Source: Streptomyces sp. TLI_053
GTDB taxonomy: Bacteria > Actinomycetota > Actinomycetes > Streptomycetales > Streptomycetaceae
Direction: 5' to 3'
DNA: 64,000 nucleotides
Assembly: GCF_900105395.1 (NCBI RefSeq)
Contig: NZ_LT629775.1
Location: forward strand, 1,550,001-1,614,000
Below the pieces are notes generated by a model. That model searched no databases, was not told where the DNA came from, and was given only the letters and a program-made list of their open reading frames with translations. Below, one piece after another: positions 26,701-34,495 of this stretch. How positions within the stretch are numbered: position 1 is the stretch's first letter; each line of letters starts with the position of its first letter. A program made the position numbers and the translations under genes.

Positions 26701-28469
26701 GTGTCCTGCTGCGCGCCCTGTGCGTTCCGGGTGAGATCGTACCGCCGGACCCGCACGACCGGTTCGCCCTCCTCCGGACCGTTCTCACACAACTGGGCAC
26801 GGAGGCCGGACCACTCCTGCTGGTGCTCGACAATGCGCCTCCGCACGTCGACCCCGCGCCGTACCTCCCGCCCGACGCTCCGGTCACCGTCCTCGTCACT
26901 TCCCGCCATTCGCAGCCGATCGACGCCGTCCGGCTCGAACTGCGGGCGATGCCCCCGGAGGATTCCGTCCAGCTCCTGCAGAACGGGGTACAGGCATCCC
27001 TGCTCGGTGACGGGCGCGTCTCCGGCCCGCGCGGTCCGTGGCTGGCCCTGGCCGAGCTGTGCGACGGCCTGCCGCTGGCGCTGACGATCTGCGTCGACCG
27101 GCTGGCCGATCGGCCGGCCCTGCCGGTGGCCGCCCTGGTCCAGGAGCTGAGTGACCCCGGCCTCCGGCTCGACGGGCTCGGTCACGGCGAGCGGAGCCTG
27201 CGGGTCGCCTTCACCGAGTCGTACCTGAATTTGTCGAGCAGCGAGGGCCGGTTGTTCCGCCTGCTCTCCGTGTACCCGTACCCCGAGTTGTCCACCGACG
27301 TCGCCGCAGGCGTGGCGAATCTCGACCTCTCGGCGGCGGAGCAGCTGATGGCGGCGCTGGCCCGGGCCCACCTGGCGGAACCCGGCCCCACCCAGGACCA
27401 CTGGCGGTTCCCCCCGCTGCTCCGGCTCTACTCCCTCAGCCGGGGCGAGGCCAACGCCGACGCCGACGACCGGGCGGGCGCGTTCGACCGGCTGCTGGTC
27501 CGCTACCGGGTGGAGGCGGAGGCCGCGGCGTCCGGGGACCGCCGGGACACCGTCCGCTTCCGCCGTCCCGAGCAGGCCCGGGCCTGGCTGGAGGCCGAGC
27601 GGCCGATCCTGGTCGCGCTGGCCGCGTACGCGGCGGAGCACGGCGACCTCGACGCAGCCTTCGCGTTCACCCGTCCCCTGCTGCGGATCCTCATCGGCGA
27701 CCGGCGGTTCGGCGACCTGACCGCCATCGCCGAGAGCATGCGGGCGATCGACCACCGCCCGGGCGGCAGCACGATTGCCGACCGGTTCCTGCGCGCCCTC
27801 GTCCAGGCCCTGGACGAGGCCCGGATCCGGCCCTCGGACCTGCCCGCCGAGGGTCGGGCAGAACTCGACCGGGTCTTCCGGATCTTCTCCAGGGAGGAGA
27901 CCCGGACCAACCAGCTCTACCTGGCCGTTCAGCTCCCGGACGCCGACGAGGCGTCGGTCCTCCTCCTGGAGCGGATCCTCGGCGAGGTCCAGCGCGCCTC
28001 GACCATCGAGAGCGCGCTCTCCCGGCCCTCGCCCGGGTTCGGGGCCGAGCTGCTGCTCACGTTCTTCGAACCGGGCGATCCCCTGGCCACGGCCGGGCGC
28101 GCCTTCCTCGACCTCTGGGACCGGATCAAGCGGCTCGCCCCCGACGACCGGCCGCGAACCCCGATCGCCGCGTCCGTCCTGCACGGCGACCACCCCGAAC
28201 ACCTGCCCGGAGCCGAACAGTTGAGGCTCAGGATCACCGGGGACCGCTACGACCGCCACCGGCCCGTCGCGGCCGTCGCCGTCTCCCGGCCGGTGTTCGA
28301 CATGCTCACCGAGCAGTTCGGCACGGACATCACCATGCGATTCGACCTGATGCTGGTCGACGGTGCGGAGCCGCCGGCCGAGAAGGCCGCCTATCTGTAC
28401 AACGGTGATCCCCAGCTCCTCGGTCTGATCCTCTCCCATCCGACGGCGGGCCGGACCATCGAGTCGTGA
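23781..28469 (+). CDS. Giant vWA protein fused to two STAND/NB-ARC-like NTPase modules (SAV_2336-type N-terminus)
   Basis: 1562 residues, last gene of the operon, seven bases after moxR. Residues 1-50 are helical and 50-150 Pro-rich. A vWA-like domain (about 205-400) has LLVDTGATMAVW, a MIDAS-like site where D215-T-G217-A-T219 departs from DxSxS, and LVLTDGVGPAWYG. A winged-helix-like region (432-550) follows. NTPase 1 (from RMIGRKREL, 636) has a degenerate P-loop GDVGTGRRR (671-679, no Lys) and Walker B VVLDNYHDEW (Asp745). NTPase 2 (from FTGRAEAL, about 899) has intact GAPGTGKSE (930-938), Walker B LVLDNAPP (Asp1017) and CDGLPLAL (about 1096). Helical repeats and an unassigned C-terminal domain follow. 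Likely the sensor/switch protein. Confidence 0.85.
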   Translation: MASASPGGPAEGLTEALAGLLRPEDGGPLPQDLADVLWIAGLAGLLDPPTTPSVPRPSTAPRPAGARPTSTGVPWQSSPPRHAVPTPTDRTPAVAVPPPPPYPPSADRPGPDTAVPPPLRPHAALHHRSGTPETDEPAGTDRSGGHVVQVTQPAALDGGLALARALRPLRRAVDAPGRATLDEEATAEATAETGILLPVWRPAQQPRFSVDLLVDTGATMAVWHRLAGELSTLLERHGAFADVRCWALDTDRPVPTLTPFHRRRPGAPAAARTDWSRPLNDPTDRRILLVLTDGVGPAWYGTELPKFLAGVAAARPAAALQVLPRRLWHRTALRTALVAARASVASRPVPAFRSDAALPGIPPGSPGAELRAAVRWLPVMEVDADWITPWADLTAGRTSGWTPMLAAPIAGVPRPQRPTGPANDPATPAERVARFRAGSSPNAYRLACHLAAAPLSLPVMRLVQRATVPESGQTDLAELFLSGLIAPLDGTATDPDEQVYDFRDGVREELLAELTRTEAVDVLKHVLTKVSGRVAATFGGTRDFRAVARLVGAVDDGGQDDGEVRLSARSLPFAEVAVTVLASAGGQHAALAARLAEAVTLTAHSRPAESGPVPPPLRTEKLNPVRPPLSPPEPPRMIGRKRELAALAAAFDPDRPASGTPERPAVVVVVGDVGTGRRRLVQEYVRAYGGRHSFTHWIDATSRGSLERGLVQLRTALAHVDEPLDASVQLRELLARHRDWLVVLDNYHDEWTGGSEHPLNMFPPLGRGCVLVTTDSADVWPGPDVPVVELGRLDTDEVLEELVARLGPTYDPDDSAQATALRGLAQRLPHLPNVLAETDLDSELARALTAATDPPPPTRTSSNRVVVHATVQGLLVTLRLPLPGTRAASGVPPVPSPAFTGRAEALAELLSFLTPVEPGVLPTRTAVVTGAPGTGKSELVRQAAGTALENGWYPGGALYFDLRGHPNGSALSPGVLLRALCVPGEIVPPDPHDRFALLRTVLTQLGTEAGPLLLVLDNAPPHVDPAPYLPPDAPVTVLVTSRHSQPIDAVRLELRAMPPEDSVQLLQNGVQASLLGDGRVSGPRGPWLALAELCDGLPLALTICVDRLADRPALPVAALVQELSDPGLRLDGLGHGERSLRVAFTESYLNLSSSEGRLFRLLSVYPYPELSTDVAAGVANLDLSAAEQLMAALARAHLAEPGPTQDHWRFPPLLRLYSLSRGEANADADDRAGAFDRLLVRYRVEAEAAASGDRRDTVRFRRPEQARAWLEAERPILVALAAYAAEHGDLDAAFAFTRPLLRILIGDRRFGDLTAIAESMRAIDHRPGGSTIADRFLRALVQALDEARIRPSDLPAEGRAELDRVFRIFSREETRTNQLYLAVQLPDADEASVLLLERILGEVQRASTIESALSRPSPGFGAELLLTFFEPGDPLATAGRAFLDLWDRIKRLAPDDRPRTPIAASVLHGDHPEHLPGAEQLRLRITGDRYDRHRPVAAVAVSRPVFDMLTEQFGTDITMRFDLMLVDGAEPPAEKAAYLYNGDPQLLGLILSHPTAGRTIES

Positions 28470-28501
28470 GCCCGCCCCCACCGGTGGTGGTGGGGGCGGG
28501 C
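28470..28501. terminator. Bidirectional hairpin ending the conflict operon
   Basis: A perfect 13-bp stem (GCCCGCCCCCACC, 28470-28482, with 28489-28501) and 6-base loop sit in the 49-base gap between the vWA-NTPase gene and the convergent TNT gene, immediately after the former's stop codon. Confidence 0.85.
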
Positions 28502-28518
28502 CCGTGGTCGCGCGGGTG

Positions 28519-29232
28519 TCAGGCGAGGCAGACGGAGTCGGGCAGCGCCTCCAGGTACTTCCGGTCCAGCAGGCTCTTCACGTTGTACGCGTCGGTGCCG
28601 AACTCGACGGGCTTCAGCTTCTCGTTCAGGTACTGCTGGATGCCCCTGCCGGGCTGGGCGAAGCCGGAGGCGATGCCGCCCTGTTCGACCTTGAAGGGCA
28701 GCTTCACGCCGTAGCAGTGGTAGCTGTCGACCTCCTTGCCGTCCTCCACCACCGGGTTGAGGCTGTCCGGCGGGAGCGCGCGCTCGGGGAAGGACGTACC
28801 GGTCCGGGAGAGGTAGCGGCCGTAGTAGAGCCCGAAGCGGTCGAGCTTGGTGCCGGTGGGGATCTCGACGGTGGTCCGGTCGATGGTGCCGTTGACGTCG
28901 CGGAAACCGTCCTGGGCGGGGTACTTCCAGTCGAGGCCGTCGCGGTACCAGGAGAGGAACTGCTGCGGCGTCAGACCGCCGAAGCGGTCGTAGTTCTTCA
29001 GCAGCTTCGCGACCCCGGCGGGCAGGTGCCGGGGGCCGAGCTCCTTGAAGCCGCAGTAGAAGTTCTTCTTGTCCTCGGGGGTCGGCCGGTACTGCTCGCT
29101 GGGGCAGTCGGTCGGGTCGGCCTGGACGTCGGCGGGCCGGGTCGTGGCGGCGGCGGCGCTCTGGGTGGCGGCGGCGCCGGTCAGCAGCAGGGCGGCCGCC
29201 AGGGACAGGGCGGCGAGACGGCGGGAACGCAT
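28519..29232 (-). CDS. Secreted TNT (tuberculosis necrotizing toxin)-domain protein
   Basis: 237 residues. Signal peptide MRSRRLAALSLAAALLLTG ending in an Ala-rich cleavage zone. The C-terminal half is a TNT domain: PTGTKLDRFGLYYGRYLSR, SFPERALPPDSLN, YHCYGVKLPFKVEQGGIASGF and QPGRGIQQY. TNT domains hydrolyse NAD(P)+; the RFG Arg and the QPGxGxQ Gln segment correspond to the catalytic region. The second Gly of the usual GGG is Arg here. No cognate immunity gene is evident next to it. ATG 29232 has GGAGG ten bases upstream. Convergent with the conflict operon and the only toxin-like neighbour. Confidence 0.82.
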   Translation of the reverse strand: MRSRRLAALSLAAALLLTGAAATQSAAAATTRPADVQADPTDCPSEQYRPTPEDKKNFYCGFKELGPRHLPAGVAKLLKNYDRFGGLTPQQFLSWYRDGLDWKYPAQDGFRDVNGTIDRTTVEIPTGTKLDRFGLYYGRYLSRTGTSFPERALPPDSLNPVVEDGKEVDSYHCYGVKLPFKVEQGGIASGFAQPGRGIQQYLNEKLKPVEFGTDAYNVKSLLDRKYLEALPDSVCLA

Positions 29233-29575
29233 CGGGGTGTGTCCTCCGGGGAGGTCGGAGAGGCGAGGTGCGCCGCCGGGCGCGCAGGGACGCCCGGCGG
29301 CGTGGAAGGGACTGATCGGCACCGGAAGCTACACGGACCGGACCCGTCGATTCGTGGACAAAACACCCACCCCGGCCCCGTTCACCCGAACAGCGGGGGC
29401 GGCGGGGGCGCGCGCCAATTCGGCCGACGGACGGGGCGATTGACCCGGCCCCCGGGCCGAGGCCGGGACCGCCGCCGACAAATACTTCATGAGGAGAAAT
29501 ATTCAGGTGCTCATGCGTGTTGAGCCGGGAAGTGCGCGGGAAGGGCCCGCCACCAGGCGAGGACAGGAGCGACCC
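29233..29575. other. Divergent intergenic region with an AT-rich island
   Basis: 343 bases between the TNT gene and the FrnE-type gene. Most is GC-rich, but 29478-29515 (ACAAATACTTCATGAGGAGAAATATTCAGG) is unusually AT-rich and partly palindromic around TTCATGAG. It is a likely promoter or operator for the plus-strand gene. A short in-frame ATG at 29489 follows no ribosome site. Confidence 0.45.
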
Positions 29576-30295
29576 GTGCGCGTCGAGATCTGGAGCGACA
29601 TCAACTGCCCGTGGTGCTACATCGGCAAGGCGCGGTTCGAGCGGGCCCTGGAGCGCTTCCCGCACCGGGACGCCGTGGAGGTCGTCCACCGGTCGTTCGA
29701 GCTCGACCCCAGGGCACCGCAGGAGGCCCGGCCGGTGGTGCCGCTGATCGCCGCCAAGTACGGGCTCGGGCTGGAGCAGGCCGAGGCGGCGGAGCAGCGG
29801 ATCGCCGACAACGCCGAGGCCGAGGGGCTGGCGTACCTGCGCTCGGGGCGCGACGCCGCGAACTCCTTCGACATGCACCGGTTGCTCCACTTCGCCGCCG
29901 AGCACGGGCGGCAGGCGGAGCTGCTGGACGCCCTCTACCGGGCCAACTTCGCCGACGAGCGGTCCGCGTTCGCGCCCGGGCGGCTGGCCGAGCTGTCGGT
30001 CGAGGCCGGTCTGGACGGGGCGGAGGCGGCCCGGGTGCTGGCCGATCCGGACGCCTACGCGCAGGCGGTGCGCGAGGACGAGGCGACGGCGAGCGCGATG
30101 GGCGCCACCGGGGTGCCGTTCTTCGTGCTCGACCGGCGGCTCGGCGTCTCGGGCGCGCAGCCGGCCGACACCTTCGCCGCCGCCCTGCAGCAGGCCTGGG
30201 ACAGCCGCCCGGTGCTCCCCCTGGTCGGCCTCGCCGGCGGGGCGGAGACCGGCGAGGTCTGCGGGCCGGACGGCTGCGAGGTGCCGCGGCACTGA
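29576..30295 (+). CDS. FrnE-like DsbA-family thiol oxidoreductase
   Basis: 239 residues with a cytoplasmic DsbA/2-hydroxychromene-2-carboxylate-isomerase-like thioredoxin fold. The N-terminal IWSDINCPWCYIGKARFERAL contains the CxxC active site (CPWC), NSFDMHRLLHFAAEHG is the helical insertion, and GATGVPFFVLDRR carries the cis-Pro. A C-terminal CGPDGC pair may also be redox-active or metal-binding. FrnE proteins act as disulphide isomerases or polyketide-associated oxidoreductases. The start is GTG at 29576 with AGGAG six bases upstream. Confidence 0.88.
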   Translation: MRVEIWSDINCPWCYIGKARFERALERFPHRDAVEVVHRSFELDPRAPQEARPVVPLIAAKYGLGLEQAEAAEQRIADNAEAEGLAYLRSGRDAANSFDMHRLLHFAAEHGRQAELLDALYRANFADERSAFAPGRLAELSVEAGLDGAEAARVLADPDAYAQAVREDEATASAMGATGVPFFVLDRRLGVSGAQPADTFAAALQQAWDSRPVLPLVGLAGGAETGEVCGPDGCEVPRH

Positions 30296-30338
30296 CGGCG
30301 GTGACGCCGACCGGCGGCGGATGCGGCATGCTGGCCGC

Positions 30339-31808
30339 ATGACTACCGCGGTAGTGGTGGGCGGCGGGCCCAACGGGCTCGCCGCCGCCGTCCGGCTGGC
30401 GCAGGCGGGTGTGCGGGTGACCGTGCTGGAGGCCGCCGGGGAGATCGGCGGCGGGGCGCGCAGCGGGGAGGCGATCGTGCCCGGGCTGCTGCACGACCAC
30501 TGCTCCGCCGTCCACCCGATGACCGTCGGCTCGCCGTTCCTGCGCGGCCTCGGCCTGGAGCGCTTCGGGCTGGAGTTCCGCTTGCCGGAGATCGACTGCG
30601 CGCACCCGCTGGCGGACGGCACGGCCGGGGTGCTGCACCGCTCGGTCGCCGCGACGGCCGCCGGGCTCGGTGGTGCCGACGGCCGGCGCTGGCGGCAGCT
30701 GTTCGAGGGGCCGGTCGCGGGGTACGACCGGCTGGCCGACGACCTGATGGGCCCGCTGCTGCGCCTCCCCCGCCACCCGTTGCGGCTCGCCCGGTTCGGC
30801 GGGCCGGCCCTGCTGCCGGCCACCGCCGTCGCCCGGTCCTTCGGCGGGGAGCGGGCCCGGGCGCTGTTCGGCGGGGCCGCCGCCCACGCCTTCCGGCCGC
30901 TGGACCGGCCGCTCAGCGCCGCCGTGGGTCTCGGGCTGCTGACCGCCGGGCACCGGTACGGCTGGGCCGTGGCCGTCGGCGGCTCGGGGGCGATCACCCG
31001 GGCACTGGCCGCACTGCTCACCGAACTGGGCGGGGTCGTCGAGACCGGCGTCCCGGTCCGCTCGGCGGCACAGCTGCCGCCCGCCGACCTCGTCCTGTAC
31101 GACCTCGCGCCCGGCGCCGTCGCCGACATCCTGGGCGACCTCCTGCCGCCCCGGACCGCCCGCGCCTACCGCCGGTTCCGGCACGGCCCGGGCGCGTTCA
31201 AGGTGGACTTCGCGGTGGCGGGCGGGGTGCCGTGGACGGCCGAACCCGCCCGCCGTGCCGGGACGGTCCACCTCGGCGGCAGCTTCGCCGAGACCGCCGC
31301 CGCCGAGCGCGAGGTCACCGCCGGACGGATGCCGGAGCGCCCGTTCGTGCTGGTCGGCCAGCAGTACCTGGCCGACCCGAGCCGCTCGGCGGGGGACGTC
31401 CACCCGCTCTGGACGTACGCCCATGTGCCGCACGGCTGGACCGGGGACGCCACCGAGGCGGTGATCGCCCGGATCGAGAGCTTCGCCCCCGGCTTCCGCG
31501 AGCGCGTCCTCGGTCTGAGCGTCCGCCGCCCGGCCGACTTCGAGGCCGACAACCCCAACTTCGTCGGCGGCGACATCATGACCGGCGCCAAGGACGTCCG
31601 TCAGCTGGTCCTCGGCCCGCGGGCCACCCTCCACCCCTACGCCACCGGGCTGCCCGGCCACTACCTCTGCTCCGCGGCGACCCCACCCGGGCCCGGCGTC
31701 CACGGCATGTGCGGGGCCAATGCCGCGGACGCGGCCCTCCGCCGACTGCGCCGTGCCGGGCCCCGCCGGCCGGCCGGGGCGACGCCGGCGGAGACCGCGG
31801 GCCAGTGA
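30339..31808 (+). CDS. FAD-dependent phytoene-desaturase-like oxidoreductase
   Basis: 489 residues. The N-terminal dinucleotide fold has VVVGGGPNGLAAAVRLAQAG and an Glu (LEAAGEIGGGARSGE) that binds the FAD ribose. The C-terminal TGLPGHYLCSAATPPGPGVHGMCG completes FAD binding. This matches the actinobacterial NAD(P)/FAD-dependent oxidoreductase group related to carotenoid desaturases and amine oxidases; the substrate is unknown and no carotenoid genes are adjacent. Ribosome site weak; ATG 30321 is an alternative. Follows the FrnE-type gene by 43 bases. Confidence 0.82.
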   Translation: MTTAVVVGGGPNGLAAAVRLAQAGVRVTVLEAAGEIGGGARSGEAIVPGLLHDHCSAVHPMTVGSPFLRGLGLERFGLEFRLPEIDCAHPLADGTAGVLHRSVAATAAGLGGADGRRWRQLFEGPVAGYDRLADDLMGPLLRLPRHPLRLARFGGPALLPATAVARSFGGERARALFGGAAAHAFRPLDRPLSAAVGLGLLTAGHRYGWAVAVGGSGAITRALAALLTELGGVVETGVPVRSAAQLPPADLVLYDLAPGAVADILGDLLPPRTARAYRRFRHGPGAFKVDFAVAGGVPWTAEPARRAGTVHLGGSFAETAAAEREVTAGRMPERPFVLVGQQYLADPSRSAGDVHPLWTYAHVPHGWTGDATEAVIARIESFAPGFRERVLGLSVRRPADFEADNPNFVGGDIMTGAKDVRQLVLGPRATLHPYATGLPGHYLCSAATPPGPGVHGMCGANAADAALRRLRRAGPRRPAGATPAETAGQ

Positions 31809-31927
31809 CCCCGGCCGGCACCGCCCGCGCCCGACGGCACCTAACGCCCGGAGCACCGCGGCCGGTCCGCGCCACACGCGGGTGGTGGTCGTCGGCCGGG
31901 GTCGTCAGGCCGGACCATTGCTCTCCT

Positions 31928-32668
31928 TCATCGCGGGCCTCCTTCGGCGCCGGCCAGGATCTCCGCCAGGTGCAGGGCGCGGACACCGGAGTCGAGCCGC
32001 GCGAGGCCCCCACCGATGTGCGTCAGGCAGGAGTTGTCGGCGGCGCACACCACCTCGGCGCCGGTGTCGAGGAATCCGCGCATCCTGTCGGCGAGCCTCG
32101 CCGGGGAGGCGGCGGCGTCCTCGAGTGCGGAGCTGCCGCCGAAGCCGCAACAGGAGTCCGAGGCCGGGAGGTCGACCAGCTCGATGCCCCGGACGGCCCG
32201 GAGCAGCCGCAACGGCCGCTCCCCCGGTCGCAGGCCGCCCGGCGAGTGGCAGGTCGGGTGGTAGGTGACCCGGTGGGGGAAGACCGCGCCGACGTCCACC
32301 ACGCCGAGCGCGTCGGTCAGGAACTCGGTGAACTCGTGGATTCGGGGGACGAGTCGGGCCACCTTCTCCTGCAGCTCGGCCGGAGCGTACCGGGCGGCGA
32401 GGTCGGGGTGGTGGTCCCGGACCATGCCGACGCAGGAGGCGGAGAGGGTCACCACGGCCTCGTAGCCGGTGAAGGTGTCGGCGAAGCGGCGCACCAGCGG
32501 GACGGCGTCGGGGCGGTAACCGGTGGTGAAGTGCATCTGACCGCAGCAGGTCCGGGCGAGCGGGAGGTCGACGGTGTGGCCCAGCCGTTCGAGGACGTCG
32601 ACCACGGCGCGGCCGGTGCCGGGGAGGAGCGTGTCGTCGAAGCAGGTGGGGAACAGAGCTATCCGCAT
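31928..32668 (-). CDS. LutA/LldE-type Fe-S protein (CCG domains), lactate oxidation
   Basis: 246 residues with two Cys-rich CCG domains: ALFPTCFDD...LARTCCGQMHF and TYHPTCHSPGG...DSCCGFGGSS. In LutABC/LldEFG complexes this subunit takes part in L-lactate oxidation to pyruvate. It is the last gene of the L-fucose operon, whose predicted end products are pyruvate and L-lactate, so lactate use fits. The partner subunits LutB and LutC are absent from the window. It starts four bases after the stop codon of the aldo-keto reductase gene; no separate ribosome site is obvious. Confidence 0.85.
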   Translation of the reverse strand: MRIALFPTCFDDTLLPGTGRAVVDVLERLGHTVDLPLARTCCGQMHFTTGYRPDAVPLVRRFADTFTGYEAVVTLSASCVGMVRDHHPDLAARYAPAELQEKVARLVPRIHEFTEFLTDALGVVDVGAVFPHRVTYHPTCHSPGGLRPGERPLRLLRAVRGIELVDLPASDSCCGFGGSSALEDAAASPARLADRMRGFLDTGAEVVCAADNSCLTHIGGGLARLDSGVRALHLAEILAGAEGGPR

Positions 32669-32672
32669 ACTG

Positions 32673-33680
32673 TCAACTCGCGCGCCGGCTCGGATCGGTG
32701 GGAGTGGGGACGGCCGGGTCGAGCAGGCCCTCGGCGCGGAGCGCGGCCCAGAGCGCGAGGGGGATGTCCCGGTCGAACTGTTCGATGGCGTCGCGGACCT
32801 GCGGGGCGGTCCGCAGCCCGAGCAGGACGGACGCGACGGCGGGATGACCCAACGGGAAGCGGGCGGCGGCGGCCCGCAGGGGCACGCCGTGCCGTTCGCA
32901 GACCTCCTTCAGGCGCAGTGCCCGGTGCAGGACGTCCTCGGGGGCGGTCCGGTAGTCGTAGCTGGCGCCGGGCCGGGGGTCGGCGAGCAGGCCGGAGTTG
33001 AAGACGCCGCCGGCGACGATCGAGACGCCGCGCCGCGCCGCCTCGGGAAGCAGGTCGTCGAACCCGCTGCGGTCGAGCAGGGTGCAGCGGCCGGCCAGCA
33101 GGACGGCGTCGATGTCGGTCTCGCGGACGAAGCGGGCGGGTACCGCCGTCTGGTTCATCCCGACGCCGATCGCGCCGACCACGCCCTCGGCACGCAGCTG
33201 TTCCAGCGCGGGGTACGCCTCGTCCAGCGCCTGTTCGGCGTGGTCGTCGGGGTCGTGGAGGTAGACGATGTCGACCCGGTCCAGGCCGAGGCGGTCCAGG
33301 CTGGCCGCCAGGCTGCGGCGGACGCCGTCGGCGCTGAAGTCCCAGACCCGGTGGTGGGTGGCGGGGACAGCGAAGCCGTTGGCGAGGTCGTCGCCGACCG
33401 GGTCGGGCACGGGTTCGAGGAGACGCCCGACCTTGGTGGAGACGGTGTACTCGGCGCGGGGCCGCTCGCGGAGCGCGGCACCCAGGCGCCGTTCGGAGAG
33501 ACCCAGGCCGTAGTGCGGGGCGGTGTCGTAGGTGCGGATGCCGCCCGCCCAGGCGGCCGCGAGGGTCTCGGCCGCCTCGTCGTCACCGACCGGGGTGGAC
33601 AGGTTGCCGATGCCGGCCGCGCCGAACGAGAGTTCGCCGACCCGGACGGGGCTGTGGCCCAGGGCGTGGGTGCTGATCAT
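32673..33680 (-). CDS. Aldo-keto reductase, probable L-fucose (D-threo-aldose) dehydrogenase
   Basis: 335 residues in the AKR TIM-barrel. Catalytic residues are visible as Asp and Tyr in TYDTAPHYGLGLSERRLG, Lys in VSTKVGRLL and His in IVYLHDPDD. The group contains D-threo-aldose/L-fucose 1-dehydrogenases, which oxidise the free sugar to a lactone with NAD(P)+. The flanking fuconate dehydratase and hydrolase support L-fucose as substrate. ATG 33680 has GAGGA before it. 56 bases downstream of the SDR gene. Confidence 0.85.
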   Translation of the reverse strand: MISTHALGHSPVRVGELSFGAAGIGNLSTPVGDDEAAETLAAAWAGGIRTYDTAPHYGLGLSERRLGAALRERPRAEYTVSTKVGRLLEPVPDPVGDDLANGFAVPATHHRVWDFSADGVRRSLAASLDRLGLDRVDIVYLHDPDDHAEQALDEAYPALEQLRAEGVVGAIGVGMNQTAVPARFVRETDIDAVLLAGRCTLLDRSGFDDLLPEAARRGVSIVAGGVFNSGLLADPRPGASYDYRTAPEDVLHRALRLKEVCERHGVPLRAAAARFPLGHPAVASVLLGLRTAPQVRDAIEQFDRDIPLALWAALRAEGLLDPAVPTPTDPSRRAS

Positions 33681-33736
33681 GGTGGTCCTCGTGGTCCCGG
33701 CGGTACGGTCGGTTCGGTGCGGTTGCTTCGGTGGGG

Positions 33737-34495
33737 TCACTGCCGCTCCGGGCGCAGGCGCAGACCTGCCATGCCGCCGTCGACCGCCAGGGCCGTTCCG
33801 GTGACCGACCCCGCGCCGGGGCCGGCCAGGTAGACGATGGCGGCGGCGACCTCCCGTGCGCTGACCAGCCGCCCGGTCGGCTGGCGGGCGTTGAGCGCCG
33901 CCCGCTCCGCCGCCGGGTCGGGGGCGGAGCCCAGCAGCCGGTCGACCCAGGGGGTGTCCACCGTGCCGGGGTTGACGCAGTTGACCCGGATGCCCTCGTG
34001 CACGTGATCGGCGGCCATCGCGAGGGTCAGTGCGAGCACGGCGCCCTTGCTGGCCGAGTACAGGGCGCGCTGCGGGAGCCCGGCGGTGGCGGCGATGGAG
34101 CAGGTGTTGACGATCCCGGCGTACGCGGAGCGGCGCAGGTGGGGCAGGGCGGCCCGGGTGGCACGGACGACGCCGACGACGTTGATGTCCAGGACCCGGT
34201 GCCAGTGGTCGTCGTCGTTGTCCTCGACGGTGCCGGCGGCGCCGATGCCCGCGTTGTTGACCAGGATGTCGATGCCGCCGAAGATCTCGGCGGCGGTGTC
34301 GACCGCGGCTCGCACGGACCGGTCGTCGGCGACATCGGCCCGCAGGCCGAGCAGCGGGCGCGGCACCTCGGCCGGATCGAGGTCCAGCACCGCGACGTTG
34401 GCGCCGAGTTCGCTGAACAGTTGGGCGGTGGCCAGTCCGATTCCGGAGGCGCCGCCGGTGACCACGGCGGTGAGGCCGTCGAAGTCGGAGCTCAT
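33737..34495 (-). CDS. SDR, probable 2-keto-3-deoxy-L-fuconate dehydrogenase
   Basis: 252 residues with [14 protein letters not shown], a catalytic Ser and [11 protein letters not shown], and a C-terminal AVDGGMAGL. In the non-phosphorylating L-fucose pathway this step oxidises 2-keto-3-deoxy-L-fuconate at C4 with NAD+ to a 2,4-diketo acid, the substrate of the FAH-type hydrolase encoded two genes upstream. Position, length and motifs fit, but SDR substrate choice cannot be read from sequence. The start overlaps the dehydratase stop by four bases (ATGA), indicating coupling. Confidence 0.82.
   Translation of the reverse strand: MSSDFDGLTAVVTGGASGIGLATAQLFSELGANVAVLDLDPAEVPRPLLGLRADVADDRSVRAAVDTAAEIFGGIDILVNNAGIGAAGTVEDNDDDHWHRVLDINVVGVVRATRAALPHLRRSAYAGIVNTCSIAATAGLPQRALYSASKGAVLALTLAMAADHVHEGIRVNCVNPGTVDTPWVDRLLGSAPDPAAERAALNARQPTGRLVSAREVAAAIVYLAGPGAGSVTGTALAVDGGMAGLRLRPERQ

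Noticed and set aside
22496..26734. A 1412-codon open frame on the plus strand
   Set aside because: Out-of-frame shadow of the MoxR and vWA-NTPase genes; Arg/Pro/Ala-rich.
28519..29232. TNT protein as the effector of the conflict operon
   Set aside because: It has an export signal, opposite orientation and its own promoter region, while the operon already contains a cytoplasmic protease effector. Kept only as a neighbourhood observation.
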